From Vreelandella zhuhanensis (GTDB lineage: Bacteria > Pseudomonadota > Gammaproteobacteria > Pseudomonadales > Halomonadaceae): a stretch of DNA of 64,000 bases. The position numbers and the translations under genes were made by a program. This document shows, piece after piece, positions 8,444 to 17,111 of this stretch. The DNA is taken from positions 1 through 64,000 of the forward strand of contig NZ_WTKP01000009.1 of assembly GCF_009793355.1 (NCBI RefSeq), in the 5' to 3' direction. The notes beneath the pieces were generated by a model. That model saw only the letters and a program-made list of their open reading frames with translations. It did no database searches and was not told the DNA's origin. Each line of letters starts with the position of its first letter. Within the stretch, counting starts at the first letter, position 1.

Positions 8444-9187
8444 ATGTCAAACAAACGTAATATTTGTGCAACCACGCTAGCCATCACCGCTGCCGTTGTC
8501 ACCTTTCAAGCCCAAGCCCAAGCCCAAGAAGATGTAGTAAGGCCATTAAGTGATTGGGATTATGAGGCTATTTATGAAGCCGGCGGTATAAGAGCTGACA
8601 ATTTACTCGGTGCCGAGGTGTTTGGTGGTAACGGGGAAGAAATTGGCAGTGTCGAAAATGTACTTATCACACAGGAAAATAAGGTCGCTGCCATCATCGC
8701 CCAAGTGGGAGGATTCTGGGACATGGGAGACACCCATGTCTTGGTCCCTTGGGAAGAGGTTGAGCTGAATGAAGAAGGTGTTATAACGCCTGTAACAGAA
8801 GATAACGTCGACAAATATGGACTCTTTACGTCCGATGACTACATTACCGAGCAAGATCTCGCTGAGGCTCAGCAAGTCGACGACGATCTCGAAACCGGCC
8901 CTGGCATCTGGAAGCTCACCGATTTACTTGATGACTACGCAACGATTGGAGAAGGCGTCGGCTATGGTTATGTCCATAACATGCTTTTATCACGTAATGG
9001 CGAAGTTCAAGCCGTAATCGTCGAGTCCGATACCGCCTATGGTCGCGGAACTTACGCTTATCCTTTTTATGGTTATGGATACGGCTGGGCGCCAGGCTAC
9101 CCGGCTTACGCCTTGCAATATGATGCAGATGAAATTGGCGAAATGAAGCCATTCGACTACGAAAAATACGACGGTCTCTGGGACTAA
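8444..9187 (+). CDS. secreted PRC-barrel domain protein, paralogue 1
   Basis: 247 residues. A Sec signal peptide (SNKRN, hydrophobic run, then AQAQA, with cleavage likely near residue 28) precedes two PRC-barrel modules: residues about 50-115 (ADNLLGAEVFGGNGEEIGSV, VLVPWEEVEL) and about 155-225 (WKLTDLLDDYATIGEG, LLSRNGEVQAVIV). Between and after them are acidic segments and a Tyr/Gly-rich patch (YAYPFYGYGYGWAPGY). PRC barrels are found in RNA-processing factors, photosynthetic reaction centres and many periplasmic proteins of unknown role. Three paralogues lie at 20.6-25.2 kb. The function is unknown; the periplasmic location is inferred from the signal peptide. Confidence 0.85.
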   Translation: MSNKRNICATTLAITAAVVTFQAQAQAQEDVVRPLSDWDYEAIYEAGGIRADNLLGAEVFGGNGEEIGSVENVLITQENKVAAIIAQVGGFWDMGDTHVLVPWEEVELNEEGVITPVTEDNVDKYGLFTSDDYITEQDLAEAQQVDDDLETGPGIWKLTDLLDDYATIGEGVGYGYVHNMLLSRNGEVQAVIVESDTAYGRGTYAYPFYGYGYGWAPGYPAYALQYDADEIGEMKPFDYEKYDGLWD

Positions 9188-9308
9188 TTTGCTAAATATT
9201 TCTGCCAAGCAGCTCAGTCATTACCGCTAATTGAGCTGGCCGGTCTCGTCACGTGTGCTCTGCCACAAGTCAGCTGCCACAAGTCAGAGCACCATGAGGA
9301 ACCAAGAT

Positions 9309-10064
9309 ATGCATCCCAACGCGAGCTTTCAAACGCTGCATATCATGACGATAAATGTGCATAAGGGCTTCAATTTTTTCAACCGTCGCCACATCCTGCC
9401 GGAGCTGCGCGATGCGGTGAATACTCTATCTACTGATATGGTATTTTTGCAGGAAGTTATCGGTGAACATAAAGAGCATGCCATGCGCTATCACGACTGG
9501 CCGGGTGTGACGCAATACGAATACCTGGCCGACAGCATGTGGCCGGATTTTGCTTATGGTCGTAATGCCGTCTACCCCGAGGGCGACCATGGCAACGCCT
9601 TGCTCTCCAGGTTTCCGATTCTACGTTATGAAAACAGAGATATTTCTATTCGTGGCACTGAAGAGCGAGGCCTGCTGCATTGCATATTGGATATCCCAGG
9701 CCAGGCGGAAGTACATGCTATCTGCGTTCACCTTGGACTGCGCCAGACGCATCGCCTAGAGCAATTGGCGCTGCTGTGTGACTTGCTGGATACGATACCA
9801 TCAAGTGAACCGGTCATTGTCGCGGGAGATTTTAATGACTGGCGCCTGCAAGCCAATAAAGTGCTGGTCGAGTGTAATATGCATGAAGCTTTCGCCTTGC
9901 ACTATGGACAGTCTGCAAAAAGCTTTCCCGCACGCTGGCCTTTTTTGCGCCTCGACCGGATTTATGTCCGCAATGTCTCGGTCCGCAACGCTGAGGCACT
10001 TTACCGCAGGCCTTGGTCACACCTCTCCGATCATGTGCCGCTCATCGCAGAGATATGCCTGTGA
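9309..10064 (+). CDS. ybhP: endonuclease/exonuclease/phosphatase family protein YbhP
   Basis: Metal-dependent EEP-fold hydrolase. Motifs: TINVHKGF at the N-terminus, FLQEVIGEH with the catalytic Glu, VHLGLRQTHR, VAGDFNDW and the terminal SDHVPL with the catalytic His. An AGGAA site at 9297-9301 precedes the ATG at 9309; the frame is open from a TTG at 9231 but that extension has no family similarity. The next genes are clsB and ybhN, the same order as E. coli ybhP-clsB-ybhN, and it overlaps clsB by 10 bp. The substrate is not established; a role in phospholipid metabolism is inferred from the operon. Confidence 0.85.
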   Translation: MHPNASFQTLHIMTINVHKGFNFFNRRHILPELRDAVNTLSTDMVFLQEVIGEHKEHAMRYHDWPGVTQYEYLADSMWPDFAYGRNAVYPEGDHGNALLSRFPILRYENRDISIRGTEERGLLHCILDIPGQAEVHAICVHLGLRQTHRLEQLALLCDLLDTIPSSEPVIVAGDFNDWRLQANKVLVECNMHEAFALHYGQSAKSFPARWPFLRLDRIYVRNVSVRNAEALYRRPWSHLSDHVPLIAEICL

Positions 10065-11251
10065 ACTTCAAATGGCAGGAAGGTAACCATGTCGAGTTAT
10101 TGATTAATGGCAATCAATTCTTTCCTAGCGTATTCGACGCCATACGCACTGCCAGCCAAGAAATCCTGATCGAAACGTTCATTATTTTCAACGATGAAGT
10201 CGGAAAGGCGTTGAAAGATGCCTTGCTGGAAGCCGCAGCCAGGCAGGTACGAATTGAAGTGACCGTGGATGGCTACGGGACAGCGGATCTTGATGCTGGC
10301 TACATCGCGGAATTGAAGGCGGCGGGCGTCCACCTGTATGCCTACGATCCGCGGCCGCGCTGGCTTGGCATGCGCACTAATCTGTTTCGCCGCCTTCATC
10401 GCAAGATTGTCGTAGTAGATGGGGAGATAGCTTATATCAGTGGGATAAACTTCGCCGCCGATCATTTGCCTGACAAGTATCCCATGGGGAAGCAAGATTA
10501 TGCCGTGCGCATATGCGGCCCGATAGTGAAGGATATTCGCGCCGCTGCCAAAGCGTTGCTTATGGAGAACCCGGCGGTTCAGGAACTCCCGGAATTTGAG
10601 ACAACAACCTCTACTGCTGGGGAGGCAGAGATACTAATGGCTGCTCGTGACAACACTAACCACCGCACTGATATTGAAGAACAATATATTCTGGCGATTC
10701 GTTCGGCCACTACTCGTATAGTTATCGCCAATGCCTATTTTTTCCCCAGCTATCGTATATGGCGTGAACTAGGCAATGCAGCACGTCGCGGCGTCAAGGT
10801 GTCATTGATATTGCAAGGGCGGCCGGACAAGCCCTGGACTCGGCAATTATCCAGTTCGCTTTATAGTTATTTACTTGACGCCGGTATAGGCATATTCGAG
10901 TACACGGAACATCCCCTGCACGGCAAGATCGCTATCGTCGATCATGAATGGTCGACAGTGGGGTCAAGCAATCTCGACCCGCTAAGTCTATATTTGAACC
11001 TGGAAGCCAATCTTTTCATTCGCGACGTCAAGCTCAATCAAGAAATACATGAACATCTCACCGAGCTTATCGATAAGAACTGTCAAAAAATAACCCCCAA
11101 AAAGGCTGGCAAAGGACATTGGTGGCGAGCCCCCTTGATGGTGGTTAGTTTCCATTTTCTACGCCACTTTCCCACCATGGTGGGGTGGCACCCGGCCCAT
11201 GCTCCAAAGCTTAAATCATTACCCGTGGAGCGGACGAAAAAAAAAGCATGA
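10055..11251 (+). CDS. clsB: cardiolipin synthase B
   Basis: Phospholipase D-superfamily enzyme that condenses phospholipids to cardiolipin at the inner membrane. Two HKD motifs are present: HRKIVVVDG (His115, Lys117, Asp122) and HGKIAIVDH (His289), each followed by the conserved SGINF and GSSNLDP segments. The 398 residues align by eye with E. coli ClsB, including KWQEGN at the start and YDPRPRWLGMRTNLFRRLHRK. The ATG at 10055 overlaps the end of ybhP, indicating translational coupling; an upstream in-frame start at 10013 would lie inside ybhP. The stop overlaps the ybhN start. Confidence 0.92.
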   Translation: MPVNFKWQEGNHVELLINGNQFFPSVFDAIRTASQEILIETFIIFNDEVGKALKDALLEAAARQVRIEVTVDGYGTADLDAGYIAELKAAGVHLYAYDPRPRWLGMRTNLFRRLHRKIVVVDGEIAYISGINFAADHLPDKYPMGKQDYAVRICGPIVKDIRAAAKALLMENPAVQELPEFETTTSTAGEAEILMAARDNTNHRTDIEEQYILAIRSATTRIVIANAYFFPSYRIWRELGNAARRGVKVSLILQGRPDKPWTRQLSSSLYSYLLDAGIGIFEYTEHPLHGKIAIVDHEWSTVGSSNLDPLSLYLNLEANLFIRDVKLNQEIHEHLTELIDKNCQKITPKKAGKGHWWRAPLMVVSFHFLRHFPTMVGWHPAHAPKLKSLPVERTKKKA

Positions 11252-12300
11252 GCTGCGTTGAAGCCGCAATAGGCATTGATATGAGAACACCCGCAACCGA
11301 CAAGACCCACACACGTAAACCCTGGCAATACTGGCTCAAGCGCGGCGTGACGCTGTTTTTCTTTATTCTGATTCCGGTCTTGCTGTTCTGGCTACTCAGA
11401 AACGTGGATTGGCCTACGGTGGTCGCAACGTTGCGAAGTTACAGCCCTTTGACACTTCTGGCCGGAGTGGGCATCACCGCCGCCAGCTTTATGGTATTCA
11501 GCAGTTATGACCTCTTGGGCAAGGCTTACACCGGCCATAAGCTTCCGGCCAAACATGTACTTCCCCTCGCTTTCGTCTGTTATGCCTTCAATCTGAACCT
11601 GGGCGCTTGGGTCGGTGGAGTTGTATTGCGTTACCGCTTGTACTCACAGCTGGGACTGGGCGTGGGAACGGTGACTCGCATCCTGAGCTTGAGCTTGATC
11701 ACCAACTGGCTGGGTTACATGCTATTGGCCGGCACAGTATTCTCCTTGCGCCTGGTCCCCTTCCCGGTCAACTGGCAAATCGGCACCATGGGGTTACAAC
11801 TGATTGGCTTCGGGTTGTTGGCTGCCGCCTCTGTCTATTTGGCTGCCTGTCGCTTTTCCAAACGCCGGGCTTGGAAATGGCGGCATCACGAAATCATTTT
11901 ACCCACGCTCCGGCTGGCACTGATACAGACTCTCCTGGGCGCAGTCAATTGGTCGTTGATGGCCGCACTGATCTATCTTCTGTTACCCGAGGATGTGTTT
12001 TATCCCAATATTCTCGGCATTCTGCTCATCAGTAGCATCGCGGGGGCAGTGACTCATATCCCTGCAGGCTTGGGGGTGCTTGAAGCGGTTTTTATCGCCT
12101 TACTCCAGCATCAAGTGCCCACGACCGACATACTCGCTGCGCTGATAGGTTATCGCGCCATCTACTTTCTGTTGCCCTTGGCGGTGGCTTGCATCGTCTA
12201 TCTAAGATTGGAGCGCAAGGCTAAAAAGCGCCAACACGTCGATTCGAAAGCGGAAATTACTAACAGTGAAGATCGAGAAAGAGCCAAGAAAAACAGCTAG
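11248..12300 (+). CDS. ybhN: YbhN-family inner membrane protein (UPF0104)
   Basis: About 350 residues with seven or eight hydrophobic segments of the lysylphosphatidylglycerol synthase transmembrane family. Family motifs include GAVTHIPAGLGVLEAVF and RAIYFLLPL. The start overlaps the clsB stop (ATGA), so it is the third gene of ybhP-clsB-ybhN; an ATG at 11281 is an alternative start. The C-terminus is charged and cytoplasmic-looking. In E. coli YbhN has been connected with phospholipid movement between membranes; that role is carried over from the homologue, not seen here. Confidence 0.85.
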   Translation: MSCVEAAIGIDMRTPATDKTHTRKPWQYWLKRGVTLFFFILIPVLLFWLLRNVDWPTVVATLRSYSPLTLLAGVGITAASFMVFSSYDLLGKAYTGHKLPAKHVLPLAFVCYAFNLNLGAWVGGVVLRYRLYSQLGLGVGTVTRILSLSLITNWLGYMLLAGTVFSLRLVPFPVNWQIGTMGLQLIGFGLLAAASVYLAACRFSKRRAWKWRHHEIILPTLRLALIQTLLGAVNWSLMAALIYLLLPEDVFYPNILGILLISSIAGAVTHIPAGLGVLEAVFIALLQHQVPTTDILAALIGYRAIYFLLPLAVACIVYLRLERKAKKRQHVDSKAEITNSEDRERAKKNS

Positions 12301-12326
12301 GGGCTGTTGACGTCAATAGCCCCTAG
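12297..12326. terminator. hairpin after ybhN
   Basis: CTAGGGGCT and AGCCCCTAG arms enclose an inner TTGACGTCAA, making a nearly perfect 30-bp inverted repeat that starts within the ybhN stop codon. There is no U-run, so it is either an atypical terminator shared with the convergent gbcB or a stabilising 3' structure. Confidence 0.5.
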
Positions 12327-12439
12327 GTATCGGAAGGCCGCCCAATCCTTGGAGTCGGCAATCGGCGAGACGCCATAGTTGACTACGACCTGATCGTCTT
12401 GGGTCTCTTGAGTCAGGCCATGGCCATGTCAGTGCTCCA

Positions 12440-13669
12440 TCAGTACTCCACCACCACGTCGCCCAGCGGCTTGCTGCAGCAGGAGAGGATATAGCCCTCG
12501 GCGATATCTTCGTCGGTGATGCCGCCATTGTGCTCCATCTCGACCTGCCCCGAGGCCAGCGGTACCCGGCAAGTGCCACAGATGCCCATGCCGCAGGCTT
12601 TGGGGATATGCAGGCCGAGCTTGGCCGCCGCGGAGTGTACCGTCTCGCCAGGCTGGATGCGTACGCTTTTGCCTGAATTGACGAACTCGACGCTGAGCAA
12701 GTCAGCATAGACGATTTCCTCGGCCTCTGCTTCGGCCTGTTCGGCCAGCTCCAGTACGTCCTCGCGCACGTCCAGTGGCGTGGCTCCGAAGGACTCCTCA
12801 TGATAGTGGCTCATATCGAAGCCATTATCGCGCAGGATACGCTTGATCACATTCATATACGGCGTGGGACCGCAGCAGAAGATTTCACGCTCGAGGAAGT
12901 CCGGCGCCATGAGTTCCAGCATCGGCTGGGTCAGATACCCTCGGTAGCCAGCCCAAGCCTCGCCGATGTCGTCCTTGTGCTCGCAGACAATATGTAGCTT
13001 GAATTCGGGAATCCGCGAGAACATATGCACCAGCTCACGATGGTAGATGACGTCGCGTGGTGCACGGGCGCTGTGGATGAACTCGACGTCGACGTTGGCG
13101 TTGGTGTCGAAGAGCCAGCGGGTCATAGACATCAGCGGCGTGATGCCGACGCCGCCGGAGAGGAATAGCACCTTGTCGGCAGGGAAGTCGATCGAGTTAA
13201 AGTTGCCCACCGGGCCATGTACCGTCAGCTCGTCGCCAACCTTCATGGTGTCATGCAGCCAGTTGGATACCCGGCCGCCCGGCACCCGCTTGACGGTGAT
13301 CGAGATACTGTAGGGGACCGATGGCGAACTGGAGATGGTATAGGACCGCATGATCGGCTCACCATCGATCTCCAACTCCAAGGTCACGAACTGTCCCGGC
13401 TTGAAGAAGAACAGTACCGGCTGCTCGGCCATGAAGCAGAAGGTACGGACGTCCCAGGTTTCTTGGATCACCTTGACGCAGCGCACCGCATGGCGGCCGT
13501 TGATCCAAGTCTGGGTCGTGACGGGGTTGAGGAAGTCCATTGTCATTATCGTGTCGCCTAGCTGCACCATGGGAGGCTCCGACCGCGGTGCCACCGCCTT
13601 GTCGTTGCGCATAATTCTGTGCCAATCGATGGTGTCCCACTTGTCTGTCAGCGACATGGGCATGCCCAT
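12440..13669 (-). CDS. gbcB: glycine betaine demethylase reductase subunit GbcB
   Basis: Electron-transfer partner of the Rieske oxygenase GbcA; it passes electrons from NAD(P)H through FAD and a [2Fe-2S] cluster. The middle part is a ferredoxin-reductase module (RSYTISSSPS binding FAD, GGVGITPLMSM binding nucleotide, CCGPTPYM). The C-terminus is a plant-type [2Fe-2S] domain with CGMGICGTC and a downstream Cys in LSCCSK. It is divergent from gbcA across about 220 bp. The start is uncertain: I chose the ATG at 13669, but in-frame ATGs at 13720, 13717, 13546 and 13540 exist, and the similarity I recall for Pseudomonas GbcB begins near FLNPVTTQTW, close to the last two. Confidence 0.9.
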   Translation of the reverse strand: MGMPMSLTDKWDTIDWHRIMRNDKAVAPRSEPPMVQLGDTIMTMDFLNPVTTQTWINGRHAVRCVKVIQETWDVRTFCFMAEQPVLFFFKPGQFVTLELEIDGEPIMRSYTISSSPSVPYSISITVKRVPGGRVSNWLHDTMKVGDELTVHGPVGNFNSIDFPADKVLFLSGGVGITPLMSMTRWLFDTNANVDVEFIHSARAPRDVIYHRELVHMFSRIPEFKLHIVCEHKDDIGEAWAGYRGYLTQPMLELMAPDFLEREIFCCGPTPYMNVIKRILRDNGFDMSHYHEESFGATPLDVREDVLELAEQAEAEAEEIVYADLLSVEFVNSGKSVRIQPGETVHSAAAKLGLHIPKACGMGICGTCRVPLASGQVEMEHNGGITDEDIAEGYILSCCSKPLGDVVVEY

Positions 13670-13888
13670 GATTTCCACCCGGCGTTCCTTTTCATGATCC
13701 GGACGTCGTCCCTGCATCATCGCCTGTCGCCGGCAGATAACTCTGCCCTCGCCAGCTGATCCACACTCATCCTGCTTTCATCCAACACCGCGACTGGCGT
13801 GTGCGGTCCATCACACGATGCCATGCCTCTCATAACATCAATAATCTGCCCGTTGCCGCACAAGCGGCCTGCACGAGGACGTTTTTCC
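13670..13888. promoter_or_regulatory. divergent gbcB-gbcA promoter region
   Basis: Both demethylase subunits are transcribed outward from this stretch, so promoters for both should lie here. In Pseudomonas these genes are activated by GbdR, whose homologue is encoded at 36.6 kb; I could not assign a GbdR site by eye. The exact left edge depends on the gbcB start. Confidence 0.45.
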
Positions 13889-15175
13889 ATGGATTCAATT
13901 TCCCACCTCCACCTGGACGATGATCTGGCCCCGGCACGCGAGGCCACCAGTGCCATGCTTGCCAGTCGCGCGCGAAACCTCTCGCTACCTCAGCCCTTCT
14001 ACAACGATGAACGGCTGTTTCGCCTGGACATGCAGGAGATCTTCGGCAAAGAGTGGCTGTTTGCTGGCATGACCTGCGAGATCCCCACCAAGGGCAACTA
14101 CATGACCCTGGAGATCGGCGACAACCCGGTGATCATCGTGCGCGGCAGCAACGGTGAAGTGCATGCTTTCCACAACGTCTGCCGCCACCGCGGCTCCCGG
14201 CTGTGCGTCAGCGACAAGGGCAAGGTGGCCAAGCTGGTCTGTCCCTACCATCAGTGGACCTACGAGCTGGATGGCCGCCTGCTGTTCGCCGGCGCTGACA
14301 TGGGCGCAGATTTCGACCTCGGCCAGTACGGTCTCAAGCCGGTACAGGTGAAGACTGCCGGAGGCTTCATTTTCATCAGCCTGGCCGAGCAGCCACCGTA
14401 CATCGATGACTTCCTGGTGACCTTGGAGCACTATCTCGAGCCCTACGACATGGCCAACGTCAAGGTCGCGGTGGAATCCAGCATTGTCGAGCAAGCTAAC
14501 TGGAAGCTGGTGATTGAGAACAACCGCGAGTGCTATCACTGCAACGGCGCCCATCCGGAGCTGCTCAACTCGCTGCAGGAGTTCGACGATACCGACGACC
14601 CTCGCGCCACACCGGCCTACAAGGCGCTGGTGGCGAAGAAGCAGGCCGACTGGGACGACCAGCAGGTGCCCTGGCAGCTCAAGCGCATCGGCAAGCGCAA
14701 CCGCCTGACCCGCACGCCACTGCTGAATGGCGTGGTATCCATGACCATGGACGGCAAGCCGGGCTGCAAGAAGCTGATGGGTCGGCTGCAGAGCCCCGAC
14801 ATGGGCTCGCTGCGCATCCTGCACCTGCCCAACTCCTGGAACCACTTCATGGGCGACCATGCCGTGGTATTCCGGGTGATACCGCTCGGCCCTCAGCAGA
14901 CCCTGGTGACTACCAAGTGGCTGGTGCACAAGGATGCCGTGGAGGGAGTCGACTACCATACCGAGACGATGCGCCGGGTATGGGACGCCACCAACGCCCA
15001 AGACAAGCGGCTAGCCGAGGAGAACCAGCGCGGCATCAACTCGAAGGCCTACGAGCCGGGCCCCTACTCCGAGACCTATGAGTTCGGGGTGATCGACTTC
15101 ATCGACTGGTACAGCGAGCGGATGCAGGAGAACCTGGGGCATAGCGCCCCGAGCCTGCAGGTAGTCCGCGGCTGA
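13889..15175 (+). CDS. gbcA: glycine betaine monooxygenase oxygenase subunit GbcA
   Basis: Rieske non-haem iron oxygenase that demethylates glycine betaine to dimethylglycine with release of formaldehyde. The Rieske cluster ligands are Cys98, His100, Cys118 and His121 (CRHRGS and CPYHQW). The mononuclear iron site lies in ENNRECYHCNGAHPE. The length of 428 residues fits the family. The ATG at 13889 with GAGG upstream begins the conserved N-terminus; earlier in-frame codons to 13799 have no similarity. The last 40 codons have a second, diverged copy at 18490-18609, beyond the TRAP genes. GbcA works with GbcB. Confidence 0.93.
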   Translation: MDSISHLHLDDDLAPAREATSAMLASRARNLSLPQPFYNDERLFRLDMQEIFGKEWLFAGMTCEIPTKGNYMTLEIGDNPVIIVRGSNGEVHAFHNVCRHRGSRLCVSDKGKVAKLVCPYHQWTYELDGRLLFAGADMGADFDLGQYGLKPVQVKTAGGFIFISLAEQPPYIDDFLVTLEHYLEPYDMANVKVAVESSIVEQANWKLVIENNRECYHCNGAHPELLNSLQEFDDTDDPRATPAYKALVAKKQADWDDQQVPWQLKRIGKRNRLTRTPLLNGVVSMTMDGKPGCKKLMGRLQSPDMGSLRILHLPNSWNHFMGDHAVVFRVIPLGPQQTLVTTKWLVHKDAVEGVDYHTETMRRVWDATNAQDKRLAEENQRGINSKAYEPGPYSETYEFGVIDFIDWYSERMQENLGHSAPSLQVVRG

Positions 15176-15228
15176 GGCTTTCGCTATTCGCCATACCCGA
15201 TGGGATTCGGACTCGCCTCGGAAACAAA

Positions 15229-15256
15229 CGCCCCCGGCTCTCTCGAGCCGGGGGCG
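15229..15256 (+). terminator. terminator hairpin after gbcA
   Basis: A perfect 12-bp stem, CGCCCCCGGCTC with GAGCCGGGGGCG, and a 4-base loop lie 54 bases after the gbcA stop. Only a weak T-containing tail follows. Confidence 0.75.
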
Positions 15257-15277
15257 TCTCGGTCTAGCTCGATCCCT

Positions 15278-15441
15278 TTATCGCAAAGGCTGCAGGAGTA
15301 ACCGCTCCAGCATCGCCCGCACCGGAGGCAGCACGATAGCGATCTTCTCACCGAGCTCCTGCATCAACTCCGGCAATCTGGGCATCCCATCTCGATATGC
15401 TTGAGCATTGCCATGCGGACGTGCATCTTGCCCTCCTCCCT
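15278..15441 (-). pseudogene. short unrecognised coding remnant between gbcA and dctP
   Basis: On the minus strand one frame reads LLREEGKMHVRMAMLKHIEM and, after a probable frameshift, another reads LPELMQELGEKIAIV, then PPVRAMLERLLLQPL and a stop at 15278. Each piece is protein-like, but neither has its own start region, so this could be the tail of a decayed gene. I do not recognise the family. The rest of 15257-15562 holds the dctP promoter area, including an ATTGTC...GACAAT dyad near 15485-15521, and nothing else I can name. Confidence 0.3.
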
Positions 15442-15562
15442 AAGTAGCGTTTCGCCACGGAACTACGGTCGCGAATACACCTATAATTGTCGTAAATACA
15501 TACATTTCAATAATGACAATGGACGATGATTGCATTGTCTAACAATAACTGGAGTACCCTCA

Positions 15563-16594
15563 ATGTTCTTTTTTCGTCCCGCTTCCATGTCTCACCACCT
15601 CCATTACAGATTCTTCCGTCCAGGACTAGGCCTTGCATTATGTATCGGCATCGCCGCCTCTGCCCAGGCGGCCACGCGTATGGATTTCTCCAATGAATAC
15701 AATGCCAACTCCATCCATGCTCAAGGCGATGCCTACTTTATCGAACAGGTCAGAGAGCTCACAGATGGGGAAGTCGATATTACGCTGCACACTGGTGGCT
15801 CCTTGGGGTTCAAATCAGGCGATCACTTCTATGCGGTAGCCGACAATGCCATTCAGATTGCCGATACTCTGTCCGGCACCATGAGCGGCATTGACCCCAT
15901 TTTCCTGCTCTCTTCTCTGCCGTTCGTGGTGGATGGCGTCGAGCAGGCCCATCAACTGTACGAAATCGCCCGTCCCCATTACGATACAGTCTTCGAAGAC
16001 AACGACCAGATCCTGCTCTATGCCTCTCCCTGGCCGGCCAGTGGCATCTGGTCCCAAGATGCAGTGACTTCCATCGAGGCACTCGAGCAGCTAAAAATTC
16101 GCACATTCGACCGCATCGGTACCGAAACCCTGCGCAATGCTGGGGCGTCACCGGTCAGTCTGTCCTGGGCCGATGTAGTGCCACAGCTGGCCACTGGTGG
16201 CATCGAGGCGGTGCTGACATCGGCCGAAGCCGGTGCCAACGGCAGCTTCTGGGAACACCTCAATCACTTCAGCGGCATTCAGTACGCCATTCCTCTCAAC
16301 ATGGTGCACATGAACCGGGATGCCTTCGACGCCCTGACGCCGGCACAACAAGACGCCCTGCGCGAAGCTGCTCAACGCACGGATGAACACAACTGGCAGG
16401 CCGTTCGCGAGCGTACCGAAATCAACTATGCCACGCTCGAGGAGCACGGCATCGAGATTCACGATCCGGTTCCTGCCGAGTTCCAACAAGCGCTGGTCGA
16501 TGCCGCTGCACCGGTCATCAGCGACTGGCGGGAAACCATTGGCGAGCGCGGCAAGACCATCTTCGATTCCTTCCATAACAGCAACACCCAGTGA
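15563..16594 (+). CDS. dctP: TRAP transporter substrate-binding protein DctP
   Basis: Periplasmic solute receptor of a TRAP (DctPQM) system. A signal peptide (RPGLGLALCIGIAASAQA) precedes the DctP fold, with QVRELTDGEVDITLHTGGSLG near the N-terminus and the mid-protein segment LKIRTFDRIGTETLRNAGASPVS that normally carries the carboxylate-binding Arg. The start at 15563 has GGAG at 15551-15554; an upstream TTG at 15530 is open but poorer. The stop overlaps the dctQ GTG. The ligand is unknown; the position beside gbcA does not prove a betaine-related ligand, because the cassette appears to be inserted. Confidence 0.88.
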   Translation: MFFFRPASMSHHLHYRFFRPGLGLALCIGIAASAQAATRMDFSNEYNANSIHAQGDAYFIEQVRELTDGEVDITLHTGGSLGFKSGDHFYAVADNAIQIADTLSGTMSGIDPIFLLSSLPFVVDGVEQAHQLYEIARPHYDTVFEDNDQILLYASPWPASGIWSQDAVTSIEALEQLKIRTFDRIGTETLRNAGASPVSLSWADVVPQLATGGIEAVLTSAEAGANGSFWEHLNHFSGIQYAIPLNMVHMNRDAFDALTPAQQDALREAAQRTDEHNWQAVRERTEINYATLEEHGIEIHDPVPAEFQQALVDAAAPVISDWRETIGERGKTIFDSFHNSNTQ

Positions 16595-17094
16595 TCGGCT
16601 GGCTGACCACGTTGTCGCGAGGCTTGAATCGCCTCGCGGCAGGCATCGCCATTGCACTGATCCTGTACATGTTTGTGCATATTCTCCTCGAAATCGTCAT
16701 GCGCCTGTTCGGATACTCCACCTTCATCCTCGATGAATACATCGGCTATGCGGTCGCCGCCATGACCTTCCTCGGTCTACCTTATGTACTGGAAAGGGGC
16801 GGGCTGATCCGGGTCGCCCTGGTCCTTGACCGGCTGCCATCTCGGTGGCACTGGCCGCTGGAGTTGGTGATCGCTGCCAGCACCCTGGTAGCGTTCGGCT
16901 GGCTGTCTTATTTCTGGTTTCTCAACGTAGTGCGCAGCTTTCAGCGCGGCATTACCAGCGGCACCATGGTCGAAACCCCGCTATGGCTACCCGAAAGTGC
17001 CGTTCTGATTGGCCTGTGGTTGCTGTGCCTGACACTGGTGGTCCGCAGCCTGAAACTGCTGACCCAGCGCTCACACTCGACCTACCCAATGTAA
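16591..17094 (+). CDS. dctQ: TRAP transporter small membrane subunit DctQ
   Basis: 167 residues with four hydrophobic segments, typical of DctQ, the small integral membrane subunit. The GTG start at 16591 overlaps the dctP stop (GTGA), giving translational coupling. Motifs include LDEYIGYAVAAMTFLGLPY and the polar, substrate-side GITSGTMVETPLWLP that are common in this family. It works with DctP and DctM. Confidence 0.85.
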   Translation: MIGWLTTLSRGLNRLAAGIAIALILYMFVHILLEIVMRLFGYSTFILDEYIGYAVAAMTFLGLPYVLERGGLIRVALVLDRLPSRWHWPLELVIAASTLVAFGWLSYFWFLNVVRSFQRGITSGTMVETPLWLPESAVLIGLWLLCLTLVVRSLKLLTQRSHSTYPM

Positions 17095-17111
17095 GTTACT
17101 GAGGAATCGTA

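Noticed and set aside
13985..15001. 338-codon open frame opposite gbcA
   Set aside because: Antisense to a gene with intact Rieske motifs; Val/His/Leu-rich composition is typical of a GC-rich shadow.
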